DNA from: Acholeplasmataceae bacterium UBA6235
GTDB taxonomy: Bacteria > Bacillota_I > Bacilli_A > Acholeplasmatales > UBA5453
DNA length: 20,146 nucleotides
NCBI GenBank assembly: GCA_002441525.1
Contig: DJWH01000036.1
Span: 1-20,146 of the forward strand
Direction of reading: 5' to 3'
Position 1 is the stretch's first letter. Every line of letters starts with the position of its first letter. A program made the translations under genes and the position numbers. This document shows, one piece after another, positions 7,815 through 16,118 of the stretch. Below the pieces are notes generated by a model that was given only the letters and a program-made list of their open reading frames with translations, did not search any database and had not been told where the DNA came from.

Positions 7815-9401
7815 TCAATCCCTCTTCTCATAAAATATGGTGGCGTAATATGGTTTTAATGTATTGTGTTCGTTTGCGTTTGTAAGTAATATGTCTAAAT
7901 TGTCTACCTTAATTGGGTTTTCGATATTCGCACTGGTCCAGTTACAGACCACCAAAACACGTTCTTTAGGTGTGGTGCGTTCATAGATGAATAGGTTAGG
8001 GTTTTGATCCTCTAATAAGCGGAAATCACCATCGGTAAATACATCATATTGTTTACGCAACTTGAGTAATGTTTTTAAATAAGACAAAATGCCATTGGGG
8101 TCTTTTGAATCCAAATCACGATTGATCCAAATGTGATTTGGATTGACTTTTAGCCAAGGGGTTACCGTTGAGAAACCACCGTAGGCTGAATCATTCCACT
8201 GCATCGGCGTTCTAGAGTTGTCTCTGCCTTTCGCGTAAATCGAGTTCATAATATCGGCTTCAGGCCAGCCTTTGGTCTTTAATTCTTGATAAATATTTTT
8301 GGTTTCGATGTCACGGTAATCTTCGATCGGTAATTGAATACCGGTCATACCAAACTCTTCACCTTGATAAATGTAAGGTGTGCCCTTCATACCGAATAAC
8401 AACGTGAATAACATTTTCGCGCTGTCCTTACGGTAAGGCTCTTTGGGATTCCCATAGCGGGATACCGCCCTTGGTTGGTCATGGTTCGACCAAAATAAGC
8501 TGGCCCAACCTTGTTGTTTAAAGAGCTGTTGGGTATGGTTTAAGGTTTGTTTTAAAGCGATTAAATCGAGTTTTTTTAGCACCCATTTGCCTTGACCTTG
8601 AACTTCATCCAATGCGATGTGGTCAAACTGAAATACCATATCGAGGGCTTTTTGATTGGCTGTGATTTCGTTGGCTCGCTTCAATGAGATGCCAGGCATT
8701 TCGCCCACGGTAAAGACATCTTTCCCTTTAAAACATTGTTCATAGAGTTCATCTAAATACGCTTCAAGGTAAGGTCCATCAGCGAGTTGTTTTTGATGGA
8801 CATCTTTGCCAATCAAGTCAATGACATCGAGTCTAAAGCCATCAAACCCTAAATTCAACCAGTAGTTAATCATCTGATAGATTTCTTGTCTCAATCGAGG
8901 GTTTTGCCAATTCAAATCGGGTTGTTTTACACTGAATAAGTGAAAATAATACTCGTTCAAATGAGGTACAAATTGCCAAGCAGACCCACTAAACACAGAA
9001 GTGATGTCGGATGGTTTTTCAGACCAAATATAATAATCATAATATGGATTATCTTTACCTTTAAGGGCTTCTTTGAACCACACATGTTCATCCGAGGTAT
9101 GATTCAACACCAAATCCATGATGACTTTCAAACCTTTTTGATGGGCAGTGGTTAAAAGCACCATGAGGTCTGCTTTTGACCCAAACATCGGGTTGATTTG
9201 GTAATAATCTGAAATATCATAGCCGTTGTCATCCATCGGTGATTGATACACTGGTGATAACCAAATGACATCGATACCCAAGTCTCTTAGGTAATCGAGT
9301 TCAGAGGTAATGCCATTGATATCTCCAATGCCATCGTGATTGGTATCTTTAAAAGAGAGTGGATAGATTTGATAGACTACTGCTTTTCGATTTTTTTCCA
9401 T
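7815..9401 (-). CDS. GH13 alpha-glucosidase, oligo-1,6-glucosidase type
   Basis: This is a cytoplasmic alpha-amylase-superfamily exo-glucosidase acting on alpha-linked gluco-oligosaccharides. Its 528 residues are normal for the oligo-1,6-glucosidase/alpha-glucosidase group (about 550). Conserved region I is VLNHTSDEH; the nucleophile is D192 in DGFRLDVID; the acid/base is E234 in TVGEMPG; the transition-state stabiliser is D308 in SNHDQPR. RTPMQW is also present. The residue after the nucleophile is Val (DVI), which in this subfamily is associated with alpha-1,6 rather than alpha-1,4 preference. The gene overlaps the GH144 gene before it by 25 nt and has GGGGGT before its ATG. An alpha-specific enzyme in an otherwise beta-glucan operon is unexpected; it may serve alpha-branched substrates or another imported sugar. 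Confidence 0.9.
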   Translation of the reverse strand: MEKNRKAVVYQIYPLSFKDTNHDGIGDINGITSELDYLRDLGIDVIWLSPVYQSPMDDNGYDISDYYQINPMFGSKADLMVLLTTAHQKGLKVIMDLVLNHTSDEHVWFKEALKGKDNPYYDYYIWSEKPSDITSVFSGSAWQFVPHLNEYYFHLFSVKQPDLNWQNPRLRQEIYQMINYWLNLGFDGFRLDVIDLIGKDVHQKQLADGPYLEAYLDELYEQCFKGKDVFTVGEMPGISLKRANEITANQKALDMVFQFDHIALDEVQGQGKWVLKKLDLIALKQTLNHTQQLFKQQGWASLFWSNHDQPRAVSRYGNPKEPYRKDSAKMLFTLLFGMKGTPYIYQGEEFGMTGIQLPIEDYRDIETKNIYQELKTKGWPEADIMNSIYAKGRDNSRTPMQWNDSAYGGFSTVTPWLKVNPNHIWINRDLDSKDPNGILSYLKTLLKLRKQYDVFTDGDFRLLEDQNPNLFIYERTTPKERVLVVCNWTSANIENPIKVDNLDILLTNANEHNTLKPYYATIFYEKRD

Positions 9402-10609
9402 CCCAATACCCCCATTCCGGTTTGAATGATTGGATGACTCATGTATGCATTCTGGACATCTTTGGTTAAATAGGCATTTGCCATCAATAACTCTAACCCT
9501 TTATCCAAGGCATAATCTCTGGTTGAAATCCAAGGTTCTTTTTCGAAGTTGTAAGAACCCACCAAACCATACTTACCCCAAAACTCAGGTTGATTCGCCA
9601 TATGTTTAATGGCTGGTAAGCAAATCTCTTTCGCAAACGGTAAACTGCCTACCATCGCTGAGGGTGAAATGGTCCCGTTGGTGTAGTATTTGCCCAACAT
9701 ATTTGGCAATGCATTCGCAACATAATACCCACTCGGTGTATAACCCGCGGTTAAGCCAAAGCTGTATTTATTGAATGTTTTAAATGCTTTTTGGTGTCTT
9801 AAACAAAAGGCACGGTGTGCATAGGTCGCGTTTCTGGCGTTATTGAACCAAGAAATCCCTTGACGGTCTACAACATCCTTCAAATCCAACCAGGCCAGTG
9901 GAAATTGATATACAAACAAGGTATTGCCTGGCGTGATGATGAATCGGTGTTTTTGATACGATTTATAGATACGGTCAAAGCCTTCATATAAAGCATTCGA
10001 CAGGTTGTGGTCTTTGTGAAGTCCAGCGATCATGACATACATCATGAGTTGTTCTGCAAACATCCCCCAGTGGTGGATGAATCCGGGTCTACCATGGACA
10101 TAATCCCCATCCTTATCGGGATTGTAGGCCATGTATAACCTTGGTTTACCTTCATGGGTATGCACCAACATATCAAAATCGATACGATGAATGATGTCAT
10201 ACGCCAATTGGTGAATGGTGTCGTCTTTAAAATACGCATCTACTGTGATGACACCGTTTAATGCGAGGGCGGTGTCGATCGTCGAATACTCACAATGACC
10301 GAGTCGTTGTGCGGTATGGATATCGACGAAGTGTGCGAAAAAACCTTGATAGTGACTCACATGGTCTCTTAAGGTAATCAATGTTTGAATGACTTTCTGT
10401 CTCGCATCCTCATAAGTCATATACTGATTCGCTACCCCAACCACATAAGCAGAAAGGGTAAATCCAACGGAAGCGATGGATGCGACATGGGGTTTTTCGG
10501 TATGATCAACGGTCATACCAAACCCAGGTTCTGATTTATAATTCGTTTCGCCCATGAAAAAATCAAAGGCCGTTTTTTGTATGTGCTCGATGAGCATTTG
10601 GTTCGTCAT
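9377..10609 (-). CDS. GH144-like beta-1,2-glucanase, cytoplasmic paralogue
   Basis: This belongs to the glucoamylase-like family (Pfam Glycoamylase, PF10091) that includes GH144 endo- and exo-beta-1,2-glucanases. The predicted (alpha/alpha)6-barrel protein has 410 residues and no signal peptide or lipobox, so it should act in the cytoplasm. It is a full-length paralogue of the lipoprotein encoded just before it. They share VASIASVGF (about 42-50), FFAHF, the acidic motif EYSTIDTAL (E107, D112), HWGMFAEQLM (E186) and a KYG-x-x-x-SYN block near the C-terminus. The conserved E/D pair and later Glu are candidate catalytic residues by position; I cannot assign roles. The ATG at 10609 has AGGAG 6 nt upstream. 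It follows a 100-nt gap with its own promoter and operator-like repeat, so it may begin a separately controlled sub-operon of enzymes. Confidence 0.78.
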   Translation of the reverse strand: MTNQMLIEHIQKTAFDFFMGETNYKSEPGFGMTVDHTEKPHVASIASVGFTLSAYVVGVANQYMTYEDARQKVIQTLITLRDHVSHYQGFFAHFVDIHTAQRLGHCEYSTIDTALALNGVITVDAYFKDDTIHQLAYDIIHRIDFDMLVHTHEGKPRLYMAYNPDKDGDYVHGRPGFIHHWGMFAEQLMMYVMIAGLHKDHNLSNALYEGFDRIYKSYQKHRFIITPGNTLFVYQFPLAWLDLKDVVDRQGISWFNNARNATYAHRAFCLRHQKAFKTFNKYSFGLTAGYTPSGYYVANALPNMLGKYYTNGTISPSAMVGSLPFAKEICLPAIKHMANQPEFWGKYGLVGSYNFEKEPWISTRDYALDKGLELLMANAYLTKDVQNAYMSHPIIQTGMGVLGWKKIEKQ

Positions 10610-10620
10610 AGTCCACTCCT

Positions 10621-10642
10621 GGTTAAATTGAAACGTTTAACC
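10621..10642. promoter_or_regulatory. Operator-like inverted repeat before the cytoplasmic enzyme genes
   Basis: A perfect 7-bp inverted repeat (GGTTAAA at 10621-10627, TTTAACC at 10636-10642) with an 8-nt centre also contains the LacI-family-like core AAACGTTT (10631-10638). It sits at the predicted transcription start of the internal promoter and directly abuts the AGGAG ribosome site of the next gene. It could be a repressor operator, or a small RNA hairpin affecting translation. It does not match a full CcpA cre consensus. Confidence 0.5.
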
Positions 10643-10648
10643 TCATCT

Positions 10649-10677
10649 ATTTTACCCCATTTTCCTAGGGTTTTCAA
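10649..10677 (-). promoter_or_regulatory. Internal promoter for the GH144-GH13-GH3-GH94 enzyme block
   Basis: On the minus strand, -35 TTGAAA (10677-10672; five of six match consensus), exactly 17 bp, then -10 TAAAAT (10654-10649; five of six). The predicted start near 10642 falls at the edge of the inverted repeat at 10621-10642. The -35 box lies in the upstream hairpin. It would let the cytoplasmic enzymes be expressed apart from the transporter genes. Confidence 0.6.
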
Positions 10678-10701
10678 CCGAAACCCTAGGATAAAAGGGG
10701 T
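10654..10701. other. Strong intergenic hairpin inside the operon
   Basis: A perfect 10-bp stem (CCTAGGGTTT at 10664-10673, AAACCCTAGG at 10681-10690) with a 7-nt loop is extended outward by TTTT/AAAA and ACCCC/GGGGT pairs with small bulges. It starts about 9 nt beyond the stop of the GH144 lipoprotein gene. On the minus strand the T-tract is missing after it (the A run comes before), so it is a poor intrinsic terminator in the operon direction. It more likely protects the 3' end of the transporter-lipoprotein transcript or attenuates transcription into the enzyme genes. Confidence 0.65.
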
Positions 10702-10709
10702 GATTTTTT

Positions 10710-12056
10710 TTATGCGTTTACTTTGGTAAAACCTAGGTTTTCTAAACCCACTTGGATATAATCGATTTCCATATGGATTTTCCATACCATGCCAGACATG
10801 TAGTTTTCTAACATGACAATCGAAATCCCTTTATCGATGCCAATGATGTCATTGGCGAACCATCCATTGACGCCAACACTCAGGTTATATGAATCTTTAA
10901 ATCCATACTTACTGAAATAAGATGGGAACGTACGATAGTTTTTCATCGCTGCGATGGCTTCTGCGGGTTTAAAGACAATGGATCCAATCGCGCCATAGGC
11001 AGGCACTGTGCCGTCATTGAAATGGGCATTACCTGAAGATGGTCCACTACCATAGTTGCCTTTATAGCCGTTTGGACCGTCAGCCGCTGACATCCCCCAA
11101 GAGTTTGCGTTGATGCCTTCATACAGTGGGGTTAATGTCTTTGCGTATGCGATGGCTGCTTCGGTTGCGTGAACGCTATTGGTAAACCAGTTAAAACCTT
11201 GCGCATCGTTATATTGAGCAAAATCGATCCATGCGTGTGAATATTGGTGTGTGAATAAGCTACCGGTATGGGTCGAATAGAACGCACCATACTCAGGGGT
11301 AGCGGAGTGTAAGGTTGATGATAACTTCATACGATTATAAGCACTCTTACCCACTGGGAAAGTTGGGCTACCCGCTGCCAATACATACAACATCAACTGT
11401 TCGGCATAGCCGCCCCAATGCCCTTCAAAACCACGTTCAGGCCAATACCCCATATAGAAACGGCTTTGGCTGGCATCGTAATACCAGTTCCACTCAATCG
11501 CTTCATAGAGTTCTCTCGATAACTTTTCGGTTCTACCACCAAAGAAACGACCCGCAGTCAGTGCCCCATTGATGAATAAAGCGGTATCGATGATCGATAC
11601 TTCACTTTCCCATACACGTGCCCCTGTTTGCATGTCCATGAAGTGGAAAAAGAACCCATGACGTCTATCTAAATTGCTCATAGAAACAAGTGTTTGATAG
11701 GCACGTTCTTCGCCTTCTTCTCTCGTGATAAAGCCATTTTCAACCCCAATCGGAATCGCGGTTAATCCGAAACCTACAGAGGCGATGGATGCCACAGTAC
11801 CGATTTGATTGGTATTTGTATGGAAACGGTCAGGAATGAGACCATACCCTGCTTGTGCCGTGTTGGTATTTTGGGTTTCCCAAAAGAAATCAAAAGCGAG
11901 TTCAAGTTCTTCTAAGACCACTGGATCGACATCTTGTTTAACTTCTGTACGGTAAGACTTGGTATTGATTGGGAAAGGGTCTTGACTGCCCCCACCACAC
12001 CCGAATAAACCGGTTAAAAACAATAAACCTAAAACGATGAATGCTAATTTTTTCAT
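10710..12056 (-). CDS. GH144-like beta-1,2-glucanase lipoprotein
   Basis: This is a 448-residue surface-anchored member of the glucoamylase-like (PF10091) family containing GH144 beta-1,2-glucanases. It begins with a lipoprotein signal peptide: MKK, a hydrophobic stretch (4-16), then the lipobox LFGC with lipidated C20, followed by a GGGS linker. The mature part is the (alpha/alpha)6-barrel type. Its motifs are VASIASVGF (88-96), EVSIIDTAL with E152 and D157, and GHWGGYAEQLM with E219, all shared with the cytoplasmic paralogue next door. It would cut extracellular beta-1,2-glucan into importable pieces, in endo mode or by releasing sophorose, as different GH144 members do. The start is 2 nt after the preceding permease stop, and AGGAGAAT overlaps that stop. 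The placement with the permeases supports a role feeding the importer. Confidence 0.8.
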   Translation of the reverse strand: MKKLAFIVLGLLFLTGLFGCGGGSQDPFPINTKSYRTEVKQDVDPVVLEELELAFDFFWETQNTNTAQAGYGLIPDRFHTNTNQIGTVASIASVGFGLTAIPIGVENGFITREEGEERAYQTLVSMSNLDRRHGFFFHFMDMQTGARVWESEVSIIDTALFINGALTAGRFFGGRTEKLSRELYEAIEWNWYYDASQSRFYMGYWPERGFEGHWGGYAEQLMLYVLAAGSPTFPVGKSAYNRMKLSSTLHSATPEYGAFYSTHTGSLFTHQYSHAWIDFAQYNDAQGFNWFTNSVHATEAAIAYAKTLTPLYEGINANSWGMSAADGPNGYKGNYGSGPSSGNAHFNDGTVPAYGAIGSIVFKPAEAIAAMKNYRTFPSYFSKYGFKDSYNLSVGVNGWFANDIIGIDKGISIVMLENYMSGMVWKIHMEIDYIQVGLENLGFTKVNA

Positions 12057-12058
12057 AA

Positions 12059-12979
12059 CTATTCTCCTGTGATGCCGGTCTTTTCGACGCCTTCAACAAA
12101 CCAACGTTGCATGGTGAAGTAGACGATGATCATCGGCAAGATGATGAGTAAGGTCGCCGCTAAGCGGACGCCTTCATTGAGCATAACTAAGTTTTGATTG
12201 CCCCCGGATACCGCTTGGTATTCAGAGACGAAATTCGCTAACTTAAGCTGTAAATTGGCATTGCTAGAGTCTAGGAATAAACTTGAAATATAGGTTTCAT
12301 TCCAATACCATACCAAACCAAACAAGAAACTGGTGATGTAAGCTGGTACCGATAGAGGTACCGCCATTTTAAAGAAGATATACCCTTGGCTTGCCCCATC
12401 GATTTCAGCCGCTTCATTCAATGATTTCGGAATCATTCTAAAGAATTGATAGAAAATCAAAATGAAAATCGCGGAATTCAACCCCTGACCAAACAATGCC
12501 GGTAGGATGATGGAAAATGGGGTTCTGTATAGGTAGAGTCTAAAGAACATAACATACCTTGGAATCATATACACTTGTGGTGGAATGATGAAGGTGAGTA
12601 AGACCAAGACCAACCATACTTTTTTAAACTTAAAGTTGAATGTTGCGAACCCATAGCCAATGAGTGAGGTCACAGCCGTTTGAATCAACGCGGGTAACAA
12701 GGTGACCAACAAACTCTTATAAAAGGTACTAAAGTAGTTCAAAACCCTGAATGCACTTTGATAGTTGCCCATGAAAAACTCCGATGGAATCCAATTGATC
12801 ATCGGATTGATGATATCACTTTGGCTCTTTAAACTATTCGAAATCATGTACAACATCGGATACAAATAGACAAAACCAATCGATATCAACAATACATAAA
12901 TCGCTACTTTAAAGATCATCCCATCGGTAAAATGACGGCCGAGGAAGAATTTTTGTATGGTCGCTTTACGGTTTTGCAT
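12059..12979 (-). CDS. ABC sugar importer permease, MalG type (second pair)
   Basis: This inner subunit of a carbohydrate ABC importer (CUT1-type, binding-protein-dependent transport) has 306 residues with about six membrane segments. The first is near 22-46. The EAA loop that docks on the ATPase is clear: EAAEIDGAS with EAA at 189-191 and G195, followed by the MAVPLSVPAY stretch. The C-terminal WFVEGVEKTGITGE resembles the usual MalG-like GxxxGxxKG ending. The ATG at 12979 is preceded by AGAAGGAGGAC, lying in the last codons of the partner permease. It pairs with the permease at 12982-13857 to form the second heterodimer of the operon. Confidence 0.92.
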   Translation of the reverse strand: MQNRKATIQKFFLGRHFTDGMIFKVAIYVLLISIGFVYLYPMLYMISNSLKSQSDIINPMINWIPSEFFMGNYQSAFRVLNYFSTFYKSLLVTLLPALIQTAVTSLIGYGFATFNFKFKKVWLVLVLLTFIIPPQVYMIPRYVMFFRLYLYRTPFSIILPALFGQGLNSAIFILIFYQFFRMIPKSLNEAAEIDGASQGYIFFKMAVPLSVPAYITSFLFGLVWYWNETYISSLFLDSSNANLQLKLANFVSEYQAVSGGNQNLVMLNEGVRLAATLLIILPMIIVYFTMQRWFVEGVEKTGITGE

Positions 12980-12981
12980 AC

Positions 12982-13857
12982 TTAAGTCCTCCTTCTACTG
13001 TTCTTGGTTCTAAACAGGAACGCCACTAAACCAATCGTGATGAATACGACCAAAGCGTATAACCATGCCATCGCGGAAGCCATACCAAATCCAGTTACGG
13101 TATTAAACATATTGGATTTGATGGATAGAATGACTTTATTTTCTGAGAATGTGGTTAACAGCACAATGGTATAAATTGTATTGACAAAAATGAGACTCGA
13201 TAGCGATGGCATCGTGATCTTCCAAAAGGATTGCCACGGACCAGCACCGTCGATTTGCGCTGCTTCATAGATTTGACCATCGATTTTTTGAAGACCAGCG
13301 ATGAAAATCAAGATTTGAACCCCACTGAACCAAAAGATGATGATGATTTGTGAAAACAAATCGACAATCGGTTTGGCAAGTCCAGGGTTTAATGTCGATT
13401 CGATGATGGTGATGAACCCATACGAATCAAAAATATTGGTGCCCCCAGCCCCTTGAGATATGAGTTCATTGATGACTGGACCGGATGAGATGATGACAGG
13501 TAAGAAGAAAATCGATCGGAAAATACCTCTGCCTTTGATTTTTTGATTGAGTAGTAACGCAATCAAAATAGAAAATACCACGATGACTGGGATTTGTAAA
13601 ACCATTTGTTGTAAGAATGCTGTTAAGGATTCCACAAAGACAAACCCTTGTTCAATTTGGAATATCTTTAAGTAATTATCAAACCCAACGAAGGTGGTTC
13701 TAATGCCATCAGCGGTAAATCTGACGTCATTTAAACTGTAGAAAATAGATGTCAGTAATGGGTAAACCATGAAAATGAGGAAACCCAGTACCCATATACC
13801 AATGAAAGTGTACCCATAAATGTTTTCACGGGTAGCTCGTGTCATCGGTTTTTTCAT
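12982..13857 (-). CDS. ABC sugar importer permease, MalF type (second pair)
   Basis: This is a 291-residue membrane subunit of a CUT1-type carbohydrate ABC importer with about six transmembrane segments. The first spans roughly 15-38, after a short cytoplasmic N-terminus. The ATPase-coupling EAA motif is EAAQIDGAG, with EAA at 198-200 and G204, followed by KITMPSLSSLI. The ATG overlaps the TGA stop of the DUF5696-like gene (ATGA), indicating translational coupling, and GGGAGGTG lies upstream. It is not closely similar by eye to the MalF-type permease at 19021, so the two pairs do not look like a recent duplication. Confidence 0.92.
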   Translation of the reverse strand: MKKPMTRATRENIYGYTFIGIWVLGFLIFMVYPLLTSIFYSLNDVRFTADGIRTTFVGFDNYLKIFQIEQGFVFVESLTAFLQQMVLQIPVIVVFSILIALLLNQKIKGRGIFRSIFFLPVIISSGPVINELISQGAGGTNIFDSYGFITIIESTLNPGLAKPIVDLFSQIIIIFWFSGVQILIFIAGLQKIDGQIYEAAQIDGAGPWQSFWKITMPSLSSLIFVNTIYTIVLLTTFSENKVILSIKSNMFNTVTGFGMASAMAWLYALVVFITIGLVAFLFRTKNSRRRT

Positions 13858-16118
13858 AGGACACCTCCCATGGTTTGTGACAAGATGATCCCTTGTTTGA
13901 CCACGATATAGTTCTTTGGTAAAACCACTCGACCATCGGCGATGACCATTTGGTCTAAATAGTTCACATAAATGGTGGTGTCGTCTTCGTAGACCACTTT
14001 AACCACGCCTTCTTGTAAAACCGTTCTCGACTCGATGGTTTGACCTTGAACAAAGGATAATGCGCCATTGACGAACGCATAATACGTTTCAATCGCTGGT
14101 TTAAGGTCTGTAAATCTTGATGTATAAATGTGTCTTAAAGCGGTATCTTGTAAATTTTTAGAGGAAGCTTCTGTGACGATAAAGGATAAATTTACACCAT
14201 AATCGATGCTTCTTAAGAGTTGGTCTCTCGCGTAATCATAGAAATTGGCGTTTGAACCAAATAAGTCCATCGATCCTTTTAAGACGATTGGGATAAATGG
14301 TACGGTATCACTAAAGGATAAATATTGAGATGAATACATTGGTAAGTCGAAATAAGCGTCCATTTGTCCCCAAAGGTAAGCATACGCATCATACAAAGCT
14401 GTTTTCATCGTAGCCTCACTTAACAGGGTTTGGAATATTTCAATGGATTGTCCTAAACTCACGCCTGTGCCATAATCGGCATATAAGGTATTGCCTAAAG
14501 AATGTACTGCCAAACCATCGACATCATATTTCGATAATCGTCGTTCAGTAGCCTCGAAACTCGATGTTACTTTTGAATGTTTGAGTAAAAAGCGATTGTG
14601 GTCTATTTCAACAAAACGATAGCTTTGTTCATTGATTTTCTTGGCCAAATCGGTGAACCCTTGATAGTCTCCCGAACGGCTACTGGCTTTGACTGCGTCC
14701 GTAACAAAATAGAGGGCTGCTACTTGTGCTTTTAAGGCTTCAATATCTTTCGCTGAACCCAAACGATTGGATAGACCGCCATAGGTTGGACCATCCCATG
14801 CTGCACCGGTATTGGTAAACCCATCGTAAGCGACCATGATGTTGTCCATCGTTAAGGATTCAATCATCGTTCTTAGCGCGTTTAACTTGGTCATGACGAT
14901 GGTATCAGAAAATAGAATACCATCTTTTTTGACCAATCCAATCGATTCGAGTTTGAGTGGAGAATTACCAACACTTGGGTTTTGTCGAGTTAATTGGTTA
15001 CTTGAAATCAACTGTTCACGATACGCTTTTGCCATCCCAACATAACTTGCATCCTCATTCACAAGCATTTGATACTTGATTTTAATGTCAATCGGATTAC
15101 GATTTTCCTGCATGAGGGTGATGACATTACCTGCTTTATCGATCGGTTGATTGTAAATACGACGATAGATAAATTCAGTAAATATCGCGTTATACGGCGT
15201 CAAATTGCCGGCGTAGTTGATGGTTAAAACCCCATTTTCTGCACCAGATTCGATGGTTGCGAACATCGCATTTTGTTCTATGCCATGGACAAAACCAAAC
15301 ACAGGGGCGTACAATTGGGTCCCTTCAGAAATCATACGATTTAAATCCGATTCTGTATTGAAGGATAAATTCGGTGAATAAAATTCTTTTGAGTATGGAT
15401 TGGTGGTTGCTGCTTTCGGGTATCTGACCAATGCACCTACGCCATCTGGAACAAACATATACCCAGGGATGGTATCTTCTTTAACTGCCCCTAAGTAAGG
15501 GTACACATAGAGGGACGCGATTTTGAAACTACCCGATTCAACAATCGATTCATTGGGGATTTCAACGACGATGCCTTCACTTAAAAATTGCACTTTCAAG
15601 GTGATAGCGATTCTCGATATCCCAAAACGAATGGTAGACTCAAACCCATTATCGATGATTCGGGTGGTTTTAGAGGTATTTTCGGAAAGAATAAACTCTT
15701 CTGTTCTCGCATTATTTGCCGTATTGGTGTTATAAGAGTAAATATGAATCGCACTTCTCACACGGCGTTGCCAATTATTAGACAAACCTGAGGTGGTGTA
15801 ATCAATGGTACTTGAGAACATATAACCACGTTCGTTTTCAATCATGAATGACAATGAACTCATGTCCAGATAGACATTACCTAATTCGGTTGGAATCACG
15901 GTATGCTCAGGGTCAACAGTATAAGGGCTAGTGACTGCCGTTAAATCATCGACTTGGGTGTATCGATTCGAGGACACATAATCGGTGATTTGTGAGAAAC
16001 TTGGGAGTGGTTGATCTGCCGAAGTCAAAATCGCACTATCAATCGCGACTTTCACGCCCAAACCCAATGCGAGGATGGATATCAAAATCCATATTTTAAT
16101 ACGGATGTGTCTAAACAC
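13854..16118 (-). CDS. DUF5696-like surface protein, possible glycoside-hydrolase-fold
   Basis: This 754-residue protein has one N-terminal membrane anchor or uncleaved signal (about 9-27), with the rest predicted outside the cell. I recognise it, from memory of family features, as resembling DUF5696. The VPFIPIVLKG block (606-615), the SIDYGVNLSF segment and a C-terminal TIYVNYLDQ...LPKNYIVV stretch match the pattern of that family. The front half (about 40-340) looks beta-rich and the middle (about 370-620) alternates alpha and beta, as a TIM-barrel hydrolase might. That is inference, and I cannot name catalytic residues. The start codon is GTG, with an exceptionally strong ribosome site (AAGGAGGTGATC) inside the previous gene, which it overlaps by 8 nt. 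Lying between two permease pairs, it may bind or process glucan for import. Confidence 0.6.
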   Translation of the reverse strand: MFRHIRIKIWILISILALGLGVKVAIDSAILTSADQPLPSFSQITDYVSSNRYTQVDDLTAVTSPYTVDPEHTVIPTELGNVYLDMSSLSFMIENERGYMFSSTIDYTTSGLSNNWQRRVRSAIHIYSYNTNTANNARTEEFILSENTSKTTRIIDNGFESTIRFGISRIAITLKVQFLSEGIVVEIPNESIVESGSFKIASLYVYPYLGAVKEDTIPGYMFVPDGVGALVRYPKAATTNPYSKEFYSPNLSFNTESDLNRMISEGTQLYAPVFGFVHGIEQNAMFATIESGAENGVLTINYAGNLTPYNAIFTEFIYRRIYNQPIDKAGNVITLMQENRNPIDIKIKYQMLVNEDASYVGMAKAYREQLISSNQLTRQNPSVGNSPLKLESIGLVKKDGILFSDTIVMTKLNALRTMIESLTMDNIMVAYDGFTNTGAAWDGPTYGGLSNRLGSAKDIEALKAQVAALYFVTDAVKASSRSGDYQGFTDLAKKINEQSYRFVEIDHNRFLLKHSKVTSSFEATERRLSKYDVDGLAVHSLGNTLYADYGTGVSLGQSIEIFQTLLSEATMKTALYDAYAYLWGQMDAYFDLPMYSSQYLSFSDTVPFIPIVLKGSMDLFGSNANFYDYARDQLLRSIDYGVNLSFIVTEASSKNLQDTALRHIYTSRFTDLKPAIETYYAFVNGALSFVQGQTIESRTVLQEGVVKVVYEDDTTIYVNYLDQMVIADGRVVLPKNYIVVKQGIILSQTMGGVL

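Noticed and set aside
7815..7817. TGA possibly read as Trp (Mycoplasma code)
   Set aside because: Reading through this TGA or the one at 13854-13856 would run into further stops out of frame with the next gene, and Trp is TGG at conserved sites such as GGDWDD. The standard code fits.
7814..7831. Upstream ATG at 7831 as the GH3 start
   Set aside because: No ribosome site precedes it and it lies inside the GH13 gene; AGAGGG fits the ATG at 7813.
10621..10642. CcpA catabolite-repression (cre) site
   Set aside because: The AAACGTTT core fits a LacI-type operator, but the outer TG and CA positions of the cre consensus do not match.
10654..10709. Hairpin followed by a T run as a plus-strand terminator
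   Set aside because: The T run follows the hairpin only on the plus strand, but no plus-strand gene ends nearby, so a role in the minus-strand transcript is more sensible.
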